IMG/VR virus record: IMGVR_UViG_3300008216_000044
Coordinates: 1-33,132 of that record
Source of the DNA: a virus
Strand: one strand, 5' to 3'
DNA: 33,132 nucleotides
In this document: positions 6,393 to 14,372 of the stretch, one piece after another
Layout: the number at the start of each line of letters is the position of its first letter
Position numbering within the stretch: position 1 is the first letter of the stretch
Notes under the pieces: model-generated
Databases searched by the model: none
Told to the model about the DNA's origin: nothing
The model's input: the letters and a program-made list of their open reading frames with translations, nothing else
Program-made: the position numbers and the translations under genes

Positions 6393-6977
6393 GTGACCCA
6401 GCAGCAGCACCGAGAGCTGGACGCGGCCGGGATCGGCCGGTTCTTCGCCGACCACTACCGCAGCGCCGGCGACACCCTGTTCCGACTCGAGACCCTGCCC
6501 GGCTACGACGTCACCGACGACGGCCCGAACTGGCGACTCTGGCAGGAGGGCGCGGCCGAGCCGGACCCGGCGTGGAAGGAGCCGTGGCTGGACACGCTCC
6601 GCCGCGAGCACCGTGCCGGCCTGCGCGCGTCCCGCGTGCGGATCTTCGGCAAGCACCTCACCGACTACGAGCGGTTCGAGTGCCACTTCGGCTACGCGCT
6701 CAACGGCCCGGCCGGGGAGGAGATCGGCGTCCTCCGAGCCGGGGAGCACGCCATCCCGGGCGACCTCATCGTCCAGGACTTCTGGCTGGTCAACGACGCG
6801 CACGTGATCGTCATGCGCTACGACGAGGCCGGACGGTTCCTCCGCGGGGACCTCCTCGACGACGACGCCGCACCCCGGTACGTCGCCACCCGTCGCGCCG
6901 CCCAGCTCGCCGCCGAGCCCTTCGACACCTGGTGGGCACGGCACCCCGAGCTCCACCGCAGGTCCGCGGCGGCCTGA
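6393..6977 (+). CDS. DUF6879-like protein
   Basis: 194 residues from a GTG at 6393, 1 nt after the previous stop. The sequence has the features I remember for the DUF6879 family of actinomycetes: an early FRLETLPGYDV block, WLDTLRREHRAG, a YERFECHFGY motif near the middle, DFWLVNDAHVIVMRYDE, and a C-terminal WWARHPEL. The biochemical role is unknown. Members typically stand next to XRE-type regulators with DUF5753, exactly as here, which suggests a partner or effector of that regulator. The family name is given from memory. Confidence 0.75.
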   Translation: MTQQQHRELDAAGIGRFFADHYRSAGDTLFRLETLPGYDVTDDGPNWRLWQEGAAEPDPAWKEPWLDTLRREHRAGLRASRVRIFGKHLTDYERFECHFGYALNGPAGEEIGVLRAGEHAIPGDLIVQDFWLVNDAHVIVMRYDEAGRFLRGDLLDDDAAPRYVATRRAAQLAAEPFDTWWARHPELHRRSAAA

Positions 6978-6979
6978 CG

Positions 6980-7840
6980 TTGACGCGCGGCCGAGGAGCA
7001 GCGGCGAGCAGTCCGGACGACCTGTCCCGACTGCTCGTCGCCATCCGCACCACCGACCGCGCCGACCGTGGCCTCCGCCCCCTGTCTCAGCACGCTGCCG
7101 GCCAGCTCGCCGCCCACTTCCTCGACGGCCGCCCGCTGTCGCAGGCCCGGGTGTCGCGCGCGGAGAACGGCACCCACCCCTTGTCCCCGGCCGAGGCCGA
7201 CGCCTACGCCCGCGGCTGCCAGGCCAGCGCCGAGCGTCGCCGCGAACTTGTCGACCTGGTCCGCGTGTTCGCTCCCGAGGCCGTCACCAGCCGCGCCGTG
7301 CTGGTCCGCCGTCCCCACCTCATCCAGGCCAGGATTGGCCGCCTCGAAGCGGAGTCGACGCTGATCCGGTCCTGGCAGGACGCGATCGTCCCGGGGATGC
7401 TGCAGACCCCGGCCTGGACCGCCGCGGCGTTCGGCGACCCGGGCCCGGAGTGGTGGGAAGCCCGGGAACGCCGGCTCGCCCTGCTCGCCGACCGGGATCG
7501 GTCGTGGCACTTCGTGCTGTCCGAGGCTGCGCTCCGCTGGAACCTCGGGGCCGAGGTCATGGCCGAGCAGCTGGACCACCTCGCCGCGGTGATCACCCAG
7601 CACCCGCACGTGCAGGTCGGGGTCGTCCCGCTCGCCTCGCCGAAGACGGCCGTCGCCTCGGGACCGTTCCGGCTCTACGGCCGCCGCACGGTCGAGGTGT
7701 CGACCCCGTCGGGAACCTACTTCGACTCCGACCCGGGCGAGGTCACCGCCTACGAACAGCGCTTCGACTTCGTCGACGAGATCGCCGCCTACGACGAGGA
7801 CGCGCTGATGTTGGTCGCTGCGCTGCGGCGCGCCCTCTGA
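6980..7840 (+). CDS. XRE-family helix-turn-helix regulator with DUF5753-like domain
   Basis: 286 residues if the TTG at 6980 (2 nt after the previous stop) is the start; no better in-frame ATG/GTG is near. About residues 10-90 hold a helix-turn-helix region (RPLSQARVSRAENG, SPAEADAYARG) with the LSQ..VSR.E pattern of XRE repressors. The remaining two thirds match DUF5753: SWQDAIVPGMLQT, WWEARERRLALL, HFVLSEAALRW, VGVVPLAS, and the terminal DEDALMLVAALR. Regulators of this type act in Streptomyces development and in accessory loci. Here it is a candidate switch for the mobile element and may bind the operator pair at 6025-6101 (inference). Confidence 0.8.
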   Translation: MTRGRGAAASSPDDLSRLLVAIRTTDRADRGLRPLSQHAAGQLAAHFLDGRPLSQARVSRAENGTHPLSPAEADAYARGCQASAERRRELVDLVRVFAPEAVTSRAVLVRRPHLIQARIGRLEAESTLIRSWQDAIVPGMLQTPAWTAAAFGDPGPEWWEARERRLALLADRDRSWHFVLSEAALRWNLGAEVMAEQLDHLAAVITQHPHVQVGVVPLASPKTAVASGPFRLYGRRTVEVSTPSGTYFDSDPGEVTAYEQRFDFVDEIAAYDEDALMLVAALRRAL

Positions 7841-7842
7841 CG

Positions 7843-7871
7843 TTCCGTTCCGCGTCCGGCACAGCTATGGT
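7843..7871 (+). promoter_or_regulatory. Internal promoter candidate before the small DNA-binding-like gene
   Basis: -35 TTCCGT (7843-7848), 17-nt spacer, -10 TATGGT (7866-7871), directly followed by an imperfect palindrome GGTTACCGGAACC (7869-7881) that could be an operator. The next start is the ATG at 7907. Confidence 0.4.
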
Positions 7872-7906
7872 TACCGGAACCCCGTTACTGCGTGAAGGAG
7901 ACGGCC

Positions 7907-8269
7907 ATGCCCCCGGGTCTGCCCCTGCCCAGCCGCGCGCCGTCCTCGGCGGCGGCCGCGCTGCTGCGCGCCGTGCAGGACTTCGCCGCCCCCACGGCTG
8001 GCTCGATCGAGGACGACCTGCAGCGCGTGTCGGACCTGCGGCACCTCGTGATCGTCGCGGAAGCGGCGTGGGAGGAAGCCCTCGTCCACGCCCGGGAGTC
8101 CCTGCGCAGCGACGGCGCGCTCGGCGACCGAGTGGTCGAGAACCCCACCGGAGGGGTCGGCCGGCTGCGGCGCGACACCGGGATCGCCCTGTCGACCCTC
8201 CAGGACCGCATGGGCAAGGGGCGTGGACGGCAGATCGAGGCCCGGCGGCGCGAGGCGTTCCCCGCGTAG
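7907..8269 (+). CDS. Small protein with a possible helix-turn-helix
   Basis: 120 residues from the ATG at 7907, preceded by AAGGAGA; an in-frame GTG at 7892 covers that site and is less likely. The N-terminal half is helical and acidic (SIEDDLQRVSDLRHLVIVAEAAWEEAL type). The C-terminal part (LRRDTGIALSTLQDRMGKGRGR) reads like a helix-turn-helix with a basic recognition helix. It is last in the plus-strand operon, with its own promoter candidate and a strong terminator 13 nt after the stop. A DNA-binding accessory role is plausible but unproven. Confidence 0.6.
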   Translation: MPPGLPLPSRAPSSAAAALLRAVQDFAAPTAGSIEDDLQRVSDLRHLVIVAEAAWEEALVHARESLRSDGALGDRVVENPTGGVGRLRRDTGIALSTLQDRMGKGRGRQIEARRREAFPA

Positions 8270-8281
8270 GCGCAACGCCCA

Positions 8282-8336
8282 CAACGCACCGACGGGCCCG
8301 CCACCTCTACCCAGGTGGCGGGCCCCGTCGGCGTTG
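8282..8336. terminator. Strong bidirectional terminator
   Basis: Core stem 8291-8306 with 8313-8329 (16 bp, one bulged C, 6-nt loop), extended outward by partial pairing of 8282-8290 with 8330-8336. It sits between the convergent stops at 8269 (+) and 8346 (-) and can serve both transcripts. Confidence 0.8.
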
Positions 8337-8345
8337 CACCGCCGG

Positions 8346-8897
8346 TCAGTCCGCTGACAGCCCGAGCTCCACGACCCGCGCGAGGAACGCCGACCGCGAC
8401 GGCACACCCAGCTCCTCGGCGCGACCGTCGAGCACCTCCAGTTCCTCGTCGGTGAGCCGTAGCTGAACCGACGAGGACGCCTCCGACCTGGCGCGCACCA
8501 CCCGGGTACGCGGAGGCAGCGACGACCGTCGCGGCGCCGGCGGGGCGAAGTGGTCCTGCAGCTCCCCGTCGAGCCGGTCGAAGGTGTCGAGCAGCCACTC
8601 CGTGAGGGTGACCCCCGCCCCGTTCGCGGCCCGCTCCATCGCCTCCTTGGTGGTGGCGGCGAGGTAGACCTGCACGGGCCGCTTCCCGCTCGTGCTCGCG
8701 CTCGGCGCTGCCACCTTCGGCGTGCGCCGGCGGGGGCGGGGACGGTCCTCGCGCGCAGGCCGGTCGCCCGGGGCATGGTCGGGAGCGGGGTCGGGCTGCG
8801 CCGGGATCGGCGAGGGTGCCGCCGCGGCGGGCGGCGGGCGCAGCCCGGTGAGCCCGCCACGCAGGGCCGACAGGTCCCGGGGGTTGGCCGCGTTCAC
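8346..8897 (-). CDS. Ribbon-helix-helix partition protein (ParB role)
   Basis: 183 residues from a GTG at 8897 that overlaps the parA stop (GTGA-type overlap). The first 60 residues are Pro/Ala/Arg-rich and disordered, a region that in ParB-like partners often contacts the ATPase. Two ribbon-helix-helix-like blocks follow: about 72-110 (KRPVQVYLAATTKEAMERAAN, then TLTEWLLDTFDRL) and 141-180 (SSVQLRLTDEELEVLD, then SRSAFLARVVELGL). Position directly downstream of parA and the repeat-rich region upstream of parA fit a type Ib-like partition system in which this protein binds the centromere and represses the operon. The double motif is unusual. It is not a classical HTH/CTPase ParB. Confidence 0.8.
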   Translation of the reverse strand: MNAANPRDLSALRGGLTGLRPPPAAAAPSPIPAQPDPAPDHAPGDRPAREDRPRPRRRTPKVAAPSASTSGKRPVQVYLAATTKEAMERAANGAGVTLTEWLLDTFDRLDGELQDHFAPPAPRRSSLPPRTRVVRARSEASSSVQLRLTDEELEVLDGRAEELGVPSRSAFLARVVELGLSAD

Positions 8898-9829
8898 GCC
8901 GGCACCGCCGTCATCGCCCCGATCCGCTGCGTGACCTCCTCGGCGAGCCGGTAGTAGTCCCCGGCCAGGTGCGGGGCACTCGTGGCGAGGGCCTGCGTCG
9001 CCGCCACCGACTCCGGATCGGGCCGGTGCTGCCCGCCGCCGCCGCGGCCGCGAGCGGCGCGGAGCATCTGGAACCGCAACTTCCGCGCCTCGGGCAGCTC
9101 GGCCTCGATCTCGTGTACCAGCTTCCCGAGGCGCCGGCAGTCCTGAGCCGGTCCCTCGACGTGACGAATCTCGGTGTCGAACGTCAGGCCGGGACCGAGG
9201 TCCCGGTCGATCTGCTTGCGGGCGGTCTCGGCGATCCGGCGCGAGCGCGCCCCGATCCCGAACAGCACCACCCCCAGCAACTCCAGGTGCGGGTTGTCCC
9301 CGCCCTTGACGTGCGTGAACAGCTTGGCGACCTGGACCAGCCCGTCGAGACTCGCGTCGTCGGCCTTCGTGGGCACCACGACGAACCGTGCCGCGGTGAG
9401 CGCCATCTGCTGCAGCGCCCGGTTCCCCGGCGGGCAGTCGATCAACACGAGGTCGTAGTCCGCGGCGATCGTGGCGAGGGCGTCGTTCACCGCACCGTTG
9501 ACGCTCTGCCCTCGGGTCCCCCGTGAGTAGAGGGTCGCGGCCATATCCTCGACCAGCTCGCCGCCGGGGATGACGTCGAGGTTGGGCCGGACCTCGCGCA
9601 GCGGCTCCAGCGGGGCCCCGGCGGTCACCGCGGCGAACAGTGCTCGGCCCCCGTCGCCGCGGCCGTCGTCGACGTAGCCGAGGTCCCGGCCCAGGTTGCC
9701 CTGCGGGTCCATGTCGGCGATGAGGACCCGATAGTCGGCCTTGGCGAACAGTCCGCCGATGTTGGCCGTGATGCTCGTCTTCCCGGTCCCGCCCTTGCCG
9801 TTGATCACGGCGATGGCTTGGTGCAGCAT
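8894..9829 (-). CDS. parA: ParA-family partition ATPase
   Basis: 311 residues from the ATG at 9829 behind AGGGAG. It has the deviant Walker A KGGTGKTS (12-19), Walker A' DMDPQGN (39-45) and Walker B LVLIDCPPG (about 130-138), all canonical for ParA/Soj ATPases that segregate low-copy DNA by nucleoid gradients. There is no N-terminal helix-turn-helix extension, so it is the short (Ib-like) type. The C-terminal 60 residues include a Gly/Arg-rich insert (ARGRGGGGQHR) before a final helix. It is cotranscribed with the ribbon-helix-helix protein, and the putative centromere lies immediately upstream. This indicates that the element is, or was, maintained as a plasmid. Confidence 0.93.
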   Translation of the reverse strand: MLHQAIAVINGKGGTGKTSITANIGGLFAKADYRVLIADMDPQGNLGRDLGYVDDGRGDGGRALFAAVTAGAPLEPLREVRPNLDVIPGGELVEDMAATLYSRGTRGQSVNGAVNDALATIAADYDLVLIDCPPGNRALQQMALTAARFVVVPTKADDASLDGLVQVAKLFTHVKGGDNPHLELLGVVLFGIGARSRRIAETARKQIDRDLGPGLTFDTEIRHVEGPAQDCRRLGKLVHEIEAELPEARKLRFQMLRAARGRGGGGQHRPDPESVAATQALATSAPHLAGDYYRLAEEVTQRIGAMTAVPA

Positions 9830-9830
9830 C

Positions 9831-10140
9831 CGTGCTCCCTGCGTGCTCTATGCGTGTGCCCGGCTGCCTGCCCGGGTGCTCAACCGGTGCGGGCTGCATG
9901 GGGGGTGCGTGCTCCGTGCTCAGTGGTAGCGCGCAGCACGCACGGTAGCAGCGGGCAGCCTCCGGGCATCGCGCGTGTCGGGTGCGTGTCGCACGCTGGC
10001 CGCCCGCGTTGCGCATGCCGCCTGCCTGCGTTGTGCAGTCGGTCAGCACCGATGCTGCGCGGGTGCTAGCTACCCGCTGGTGGTGTGTGGCAAGCCCGCT
10101 GCACGCTGGCAGCACGCAAGTAGCGGTTGCCGTGCATGCG
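9831..10140. repeat. Iteron-rich region upstream of parA: putative centromere (parS/parC) and operator
   Basis: Exact TGCGTGCT occurs at 9840-9847 and 9906-9913, and its reverse complement AGCACGCA at 9935-9942 and 10111-10118. Shorter relatives are scattered between (CGTGCTC at 9831 and 9915, TGCGTGTG at 9851, GGGTGCTC at 9874, and a GTGCG...CGCAC inverted pair at 9982-9995). No gene is evident here. Direct and inverted short repeats next to a ParA plus ribbon-helix-helix pair are the normal form of such centromeres. The first copies overlap the parA leader, so autoregulation is likely. Confidence 0.65.
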
Positions 10141-10303
10141 CCCTGCAAGCCTTATTCGGCCCGATCCGGGGTCGTGGGCCGCCCCGGATAGGGCCGGAAC
10201 CGGCCGCTGGTCGTCCCGGTGCCGAACGAACACCCGCTCCCCGGTGGAACGGGACCCTCGGAACCGGCACAGGGCAAATGAGGGCCGATCCCGGGAACGA
10301 CGA
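10141..10303. other. Noncoding spacer between putative centromere and late-operon terminator
   Basis: I see no convincing gene, promoter or iteron here. Some short G/C palindromes occur (for example GGCCGGAACCGGCC around 10192-10205), but none is strong enough to assign. With 9831-10140 and the terminator it completes the only gene-free stretch longer than 300 bases in the window. Confidence 0.4.
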
Positions 10304-10345
10304 ATGCCCCCGGCGGACCCGCCGAAGCGGGCCCGCCGGGGGCAT
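10304..10345 (-). terminator. Terminator at the end of the virion operon
   Basis: Outer 13-bp stem (10304-10316 with 10333-10345), single mismatched bases, inner 5-bp stem (10318-10322 with 10327-10331) and a CGAA tetraloop. It begins 6 nt after the stop of the minus-strand repeat protein. Confidence 0.85.
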
Positions 10346-10351
10346 CCAGCA

Positions 10352-13300
10352 CTACGGAGACGCGACCAGCTCGCGGGAGGACACGTCATCGACCCGCGCT
10401 GCACTCGACACCGACACGTCGTCGACGCGAGAGACGGCCCCCGCGGTGAGGTCGTCGACCCGCCTCGCGCGCACCTGCCACGGCAGCCGCCACGAGTCCG
10501 GGCCACGCACCGCACCGCCCGAGCCGACCCCGGACGCGCTACCCACGCCCGCGCCGACCGCCGGCCGAGGCGCCTCCGCCGTGCCCGTCCCGGTCGCCGA
10601 CCCCGGGTAGACGACCACGGCGGCACCGACCGGCCCGGCCACACCGGTACCGATCGCCTGCCCGGCGAGGACCTGCCGGTCGTCCTGCGACACGAGCTGC
10701 GACGCCGCGCCCGCGGCGAGCGCGGTCCCGGCGCGAGCCGCCACCACCGAACCGGCCGGTTCCGCCGACCCTGCCCCGGACGCGGTCCCCGCCGGCGACC
10801 AGACCCGCCCGGACACCTCGCCCGCCGTGCCGGTTCCGGCCGCGGTGCCGGCCACGGCCAGCACCACCCCGACCCCGTCGGGCACGGGCGCCTCGCCCGA
10901 CCCGAACGCCGTTCCGGCGACCGCCGACACCGCGGCGGTCACCGCACCCGCTGTGCCGGTGCCGCGCGCCGTCGGGCCGACGACCTCGCCCGGGCGGATC
11001 GCTGTCGGCTGCGGCGCGGAGCCGACGCCGCTCGCCGTCGCGGCGAGCACCTCGAGCGCGGCCGTCGCCTCACCGGCCTGACCGACACCGGCGGCTGTGG
11101 CGGCCGTACCGGCGAGGTCGGCCCGAACTGCCCCGGCCGTGCCGGCACCGTGCGCGGTGGCGGCCTGCGCCGTCACCGCCGCGGACGCCGCCCCGGCCGT
11201 GCCCGCCCCGGCGGCGGTAGCGGCCCCGGTCGTGACCGCCACCGTCGGTGCGTGGGCCTGGCCGGACCCGGTCGCAACGGCCGCCGGGGCGTCGCGCACG
11301 GCCACGAGCTCGGCCGTGGGGCTGTGCGCGGTGCCGGCGCCTTCCGCGGCCCCGACCGGCGCCATGACCGTCGCGGCCACGGTCGAGGCGCTGCCCACAC
11401 CGGCCGCGGTCCCGGCCTGCGCGGTGACCGCGGCCGTCACCGGCCCGGCCTCGCCGGCCCCGGCCGCGGTGCCAGGTGTCCGGGAAAGCGACGTCGACGC
11501 CGTGACCGGTCCGGCCGTGCCGACGCCCTCTGCGCTGTCGGGGGCGGCCACGGTTACCGCGTCCGCCCCGACGGGCCCGCCCGAGCCGACCCCGGTCGCG
11601 GTCCCGGCTCGCGCCTGCACCGCAGCCGCCACCGGCCCGGCCGTCCCGGCACCCTCAGCGGTGCCGGGGGAGCGGGACAGCGACGTCGACGCGGTTCCCG
11701 GCCCGGCGGTACCTGCACCGGCCGCGTTCCCGGCCTGGGCCTGGACCGACCCCGACGGTGCGGCGGCGGACCCCTGCCCGTCGGCCGACCCCGGCCGGGC
11801 CGACACGACCGCCGCGGCATCGCCCGCAGTGCCGGAGCCCGTCGCCGTCGCGGCGGTGGCCGTGACCGCTGCCGCCACCGGCCCGGCGGTGCCGGAACCG
11901 GTAGCCGACGGCACCGATGGTGCCGCCGTCGAGGTCGCCGTGACCTGCCCGGCCGTGCCGGTACCGGCCGCCGTAGCGGCCTGCCCTGAGACGGCCCCGA
12001 CGGTCACACCGGCTGTCCCGGTGCCCGCGGCCGCCCCTGCGGCTGTGGCGATCGCCGCGGCGGCGGCGTCCGCGGACCCGACACCGGCGGCCGTGCCCGC
12101 AGCGGGTTGCAGGGACGGTCGTACCTGCTCGGCTGTGCCGGTGCCCTGCGCGGTCTCGACGGCCCGGGTGATCGCTGCCTGCGTCACGCCGGCGGTGCCG
12201 GTCCCCTCAGCGGTCCCGGCGAGCGCGTAGACGGTGGCGACGCCCTCGGCCGAGGCGCCCCCGCCCGATCCTCCGCCGGACGCGGTGCCCGCGTTCGGAG
12301 CGACGATCGGCGCGGCGGCCCCGGCCGTGCCGGCGCCCGTCGCGGTCGCGGCGGTGCGCGCAATCGCCGCAGACACCTCGCCGGCCGTCCCTGCACCGGA
12401 CGCGGTGCCAGCCGGGGCGCGCTTGTCGATCGCCGCCGTGGGCGCGCCCGCGCTGCCCGACCCGGATGCGGTCCCGGCCCGGGCGGCGACGTGCCCGCCG
12501 ACCGGCCCGGCAGACCCGGACCCGGACGCGGTGCCGGGTGTCCGGGCGAGCGACGTCGACGCGGTGACCGGCCCGGCCGTGCCGGTGCCGGTCGCGGTGC
12601 CAGGGGTGCGCGCGAGCGACGTCGACGCGGACACCGCGCCCGCGGCGCCTGTACCGGAGGCGGCCCCGGCGGCGGGTGCGGCCGACGCCGTGACCGGCCC
12701 GGCGGTGCCGGTGCCCGTCGCGGACGGGGCGGCGCGGGAGACCGACGCCGCCACTGGCCCGGCCGTCCCGGACCCGGATGCGGTCCCGGGACGGGCAGTG
12801 ACCGCCGCGGTGGGCTGCCCGGCCGTACCGGCACCTGTCGCCGCAGCCGCGGTCTTCCTGACGGCGCCGGCGGCTGCCCCGGCAGTACCGGTGCCCGTTG
12901 CCGTTGCCGGAGTCCGGGCGAGCGATGCCGCCACCGGCCCGGCGGTGCCGGTGCCGGTCGCGTTGGCCGGGCGTGCCGTGACCGATCCCGTCGCCGCCCC
13001 GGCCGATCCCGTACCGGCCGCGGTTCCCGCCGTCGCGTTCGTGACTGGGGGAGGGACGTAGTCGGCGACGGTCAGCCCGTACTTGTCCTGAAGGTACGAG
13101 TGGACAGTCGCCCGCTCCCCGGCTGTGAGGACGCGGGAGTAGACGATGAGCTCGGCAAGGTCACCCTGCAGGTACTCGTCGGTGCCCTCCAGGTCGATAC
13201 CGATGATCGTGGTGAGGCCGCTGCTGATCGCCCGGCCACCGCCGGTGCCGGCGGCCGCGCCCGCGATGTAGAGCGACGTCGCGGAGGTGGTGTGCGAGGC

Positions 13301-13723
13301 CGTCAGGACGTGGAAGTTCGTCGTGTTGACCGTGCCGGTCGCGTCGACGCGGAACCCGGTGTTCTGCCAGCTCAGGGCCGGGCGACTCGCCCGGACCTGG
13401 AAGATGACGCCGTTAGTGCCCGAGGTCGACCGGATCGGCTCGATGGCCCGGCCGCCGTGCTTGACGACGGCGAAGATCGTTTCGTTGGGCAGTCCGGAGT
13501 TCGCCCCGGACAGCATGTAGTCGCCGCCCGCGAATCGGACCGCAGGCTTGCCGTTGATCGCGTTGGTAACGAACGACGGGCGGAGCGCGCTGCTTGACTG
13601 CGTCGCGTTGTAGCCCAACCCGCCTGAGTCCGGCCAGGTCGCGACCTCCGCGCCGTTGGCGAGCGCGAGCGAGTCCGCGCGCCACCAGGCGTGCAGGTCG
13701 GAGATCGAACTCGGATCAGCCAT
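10352..13723 (-). CDS. Giant tail-type protein: LamG-like domain plus about 41 Gly/Thr/Ala repeats
   Basis: 1123 residues from the ATG at 13723, behind AGAGGAGGGG. Residues 1-228 form a LamG/concanavalin-like jelly roll (DLHAWWRADSL, VATWPDSGG, KPAVRFAGGDYML, LAELIVYSRVLTAGERA). About 229-1052 are roughly 41 degenerate units, mostly 20-22 residues, with consensus A-x-G-x-G-T-A-G-x-V-x-A-x-V and ending in GT or AT. The C-terminal tail repeats RVDD three times. I recall comparable GTGTA-type repeats in minor tail proteins of actinophages, so an adhesin or side-fibre role in host binding is likely. It is the last gene of the virion operon but is set off by strong hairpins on both sides, so it may be expressed at its own level. 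A secreted host-type surface protein is an alternative. Confidence 0.75.
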   Translation of the reverse strand: MADPSSISDLHAWWRADSLALANGAEVATWPDSGGLGYNATQSSSALRPSFVTNAINGKPAVRFAGGDYMLSGANSGLPNETIFAVVKHGGRAIEPIRSTSGTNGVIFQVRASRPALSWQNTGFRVDATGTVNTTNFHVLTASHTTSATSLYIAGAAAGTGGGRAISSGLTTIIGIDLEGTDEYLQGDLAELIVYSRVLTAGERATVHSYLQDKYGLTVADYVPPPVTNATAGTAAGTGSAGAATGSVTARPANATGTGTAGPVAASLARTPATATGTGTAGAAAGAVRKTAAAATGAGTAGQPTAAVTARPGTASGSGTAGPVAASVSRAAPSATGTGTAGPVTASAAPAAGAASGTGAAGAVSASTSLARTPGTATGTGTAGPVTASTSLARTPGTASGSGSAGPVGGHVAARAGTASGSGSAGAPTAAIDKRAPAGTASGAGTAGEVSAAIARTAATATGAGTAGAAAPIVAPNAGTASGGGSGGGASAEGVATVYALAGTAEGTGTAGVTQAAITRAVETAQGTGTAEQVRPSLQPAAGTAAGVGSADAAAAAIATAAGAAAGTGTAGVTVGAVSGQAATAAGTGTAGQVTATSTAAPSVPSATGSGTAGPVAAAVTATAATATGSGTAGDAAAVVSARPGSADGQGSAAAPSGSVQAQAGNAAGAGTAGPGTASTSLSRSPGTAEGAGTAGPVAAAVQARAGTATGVGSGGPVGADAVTVAAPDSAEGVGTAGPVTASTSLSRTPGTAAGAGEAGPVTAAVTAQAGTAAGVGSASTVAATVMAPVGAAEGAGTAHSPTAELVAVRDAPAAVATGSGQAHAPTVAVTTGAATAAGAGTAGAASAAVTAQAATAHGAGTAGAVRADLAGTAATAAGVGQAGEATAALEVLAATASGVGSAPQPTAIRPGEVVGPTARGTGTAGAVTAAVSAVAGTAFGSGEAPVPDGVGVVLAVAGTAAGTGTAGEVSGRVWSPAGTASGAGSAEPAGSVVAARAGTALAAGAASQLVSQDDRQVLAGQAIGTGVAGPVGAAVVVYPGSATGTGTAEAPRPAVGAGVGSASGVGSGGAVRGPDSWRLPWQVRARRVDDLTAGAVSRVDDVSVSSAARVDDVSSRELVASP
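10510..13040 (-). repeat. Coding array of about 41 units, 60-66 bp each
   Basis: The DNA encoding the repeat part of the 1123-residue protein. Units keep phase at the protein level (core GxGTAG) while third-codon positions and the variable half differ, so this is an old, diversified array and not a recent expansion. One subset with the insertion STSLARTPGT or STSLSRTPGT recurs (near units 7, 8, 22 and 25), suggesting internal duplication of multi-unit blocks. Confidence 0.75.
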
Positions 13724-13754
13724 GCTCGCCCCTCCTCTTGTCCGGAAACGAGGA

Positions 13755-13802
13755 GAGGCCCGGCCGCCGACTCACCGGGGGAGTGAGCGGCGGCCGGGCC
13801 TC
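13755..13802 (-). terminator. Terminator before the repeat-protein gene
   Basis: Inverted repeat spanning 13755-13802 with about 20 paired bases (outer 15 bp plus an inner CTCAC/GTGAG) and a short G-rich loop. On the minus strand it follows the stop of the 13818-14285 gene and precedes the ribosome site of the giant repeat gene. Confidence 0.8.
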
Positions 13803-13817
13803 AGCAGCGGGTGCGGG

Positions 13818-14285
13818 TCAGAGGGTGATCCGCGCGATGCCCGTCGCGGCCCACACGACGGTGAACGTTCCGGCCGTGACGGACTGCTCCCCGCCGAAGG
13901 CGTTGAAGCACACGCCGTACTTCGAGCCCGCGGCCGGGGTGTCGTTGTAGACCGTCACCCCGGTGACCGCGGTCAGGGTCGCGTTCGCCCCGGACGCCCT
14001 GTCGTCGGCGTCGAGGAAGCACACCGCGGCCGTGCCCTGGTTGATCTGCTTGTTCGCGAGGAGCTGCCCACCGGCGGGCCAGTCGGTGCTGGAGGACTTC
14101 TCCGACGCGACCAGCCAGGTGCCGGCGTTGTAGGAGGTCTGCGCGAGGACGGCGTCCTGGGCGGGGGTGACCCCGTCGCCCCAGAGCGCCGCCTTCATGT
14201 TGTTGGTGAGGAAGTCGAGCGTGCCGGCGCCCCACAGGTCGCCGATGTGCGCGCGGAAAATCTCGGAAGCGGTGCCGAAGGCCAT
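13818..14285 (-). CDS. Small phage structural protein, probably tail associated
   Basis: 155 residues from the ATG at 14285, behind CAGGAGAG. Pattern: FLTNNMKAALWGDG near the N-terminus, a long middle with AVCFLDADD, TLTAVTGVTVYNDT, and a C-terminal GTFTVVWAATGIARITL. From memory this arrangement (a short helix followed by beta structure ending in 'G.F.I.W...GI..I') occurs in many siphophage proteins encoded among minor tail genes. Exact virion position unknown. It is the last gene before the strong hairpin at 13755-13802. Confidence 0.65.
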   Translation of the reverse strand: MAFGTASEIFRAHIGDLWGAGTLDFLTNNMKAALWGDGVTPAQDAVLAQTSYNAGTWLVASEKSSSTDWPAGGQLLANKQINQGTAAVCFLDADDRASGANATLTAVTGVTVYNDTPAAGSKYGVCFNAFGGEQSVTAGTFTVVWAATGIARITL

Positions 14286-14372
14286 TGCGGCTCTCCTGGT
14301 GTCCGTGGATGAGGGAGACCGTCAGGCGTGGGGCGCGCACTGATCAGGTAGGTACGAGCAGGGGCGGGAGGC

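Noticed and set aside
9831-10140. CRISPR array or tRNA cluster in the repeat-rich noncoding region
   Set aside because: Repeats are only about 8 bp, irregularly spaced and in both orientations; no cloverleaf or constant spacer length is seen.
8346-10148. 600-residue minus-strand frame covering both partition genes
   Set aside because: Only its last 183 residues are real (the ribbon-helix-helix protein); the rest is an out-of-frame reading of parA and noncoding DNA.
10827-12230. Long plus-strand open frames across the repeat-protein gene
   Set aside because: They are antisense shadows of the very G/C-rich repeat array on the minus strand; no ribosome sites, and the minus frame gives regular repeats and a LamG domain.
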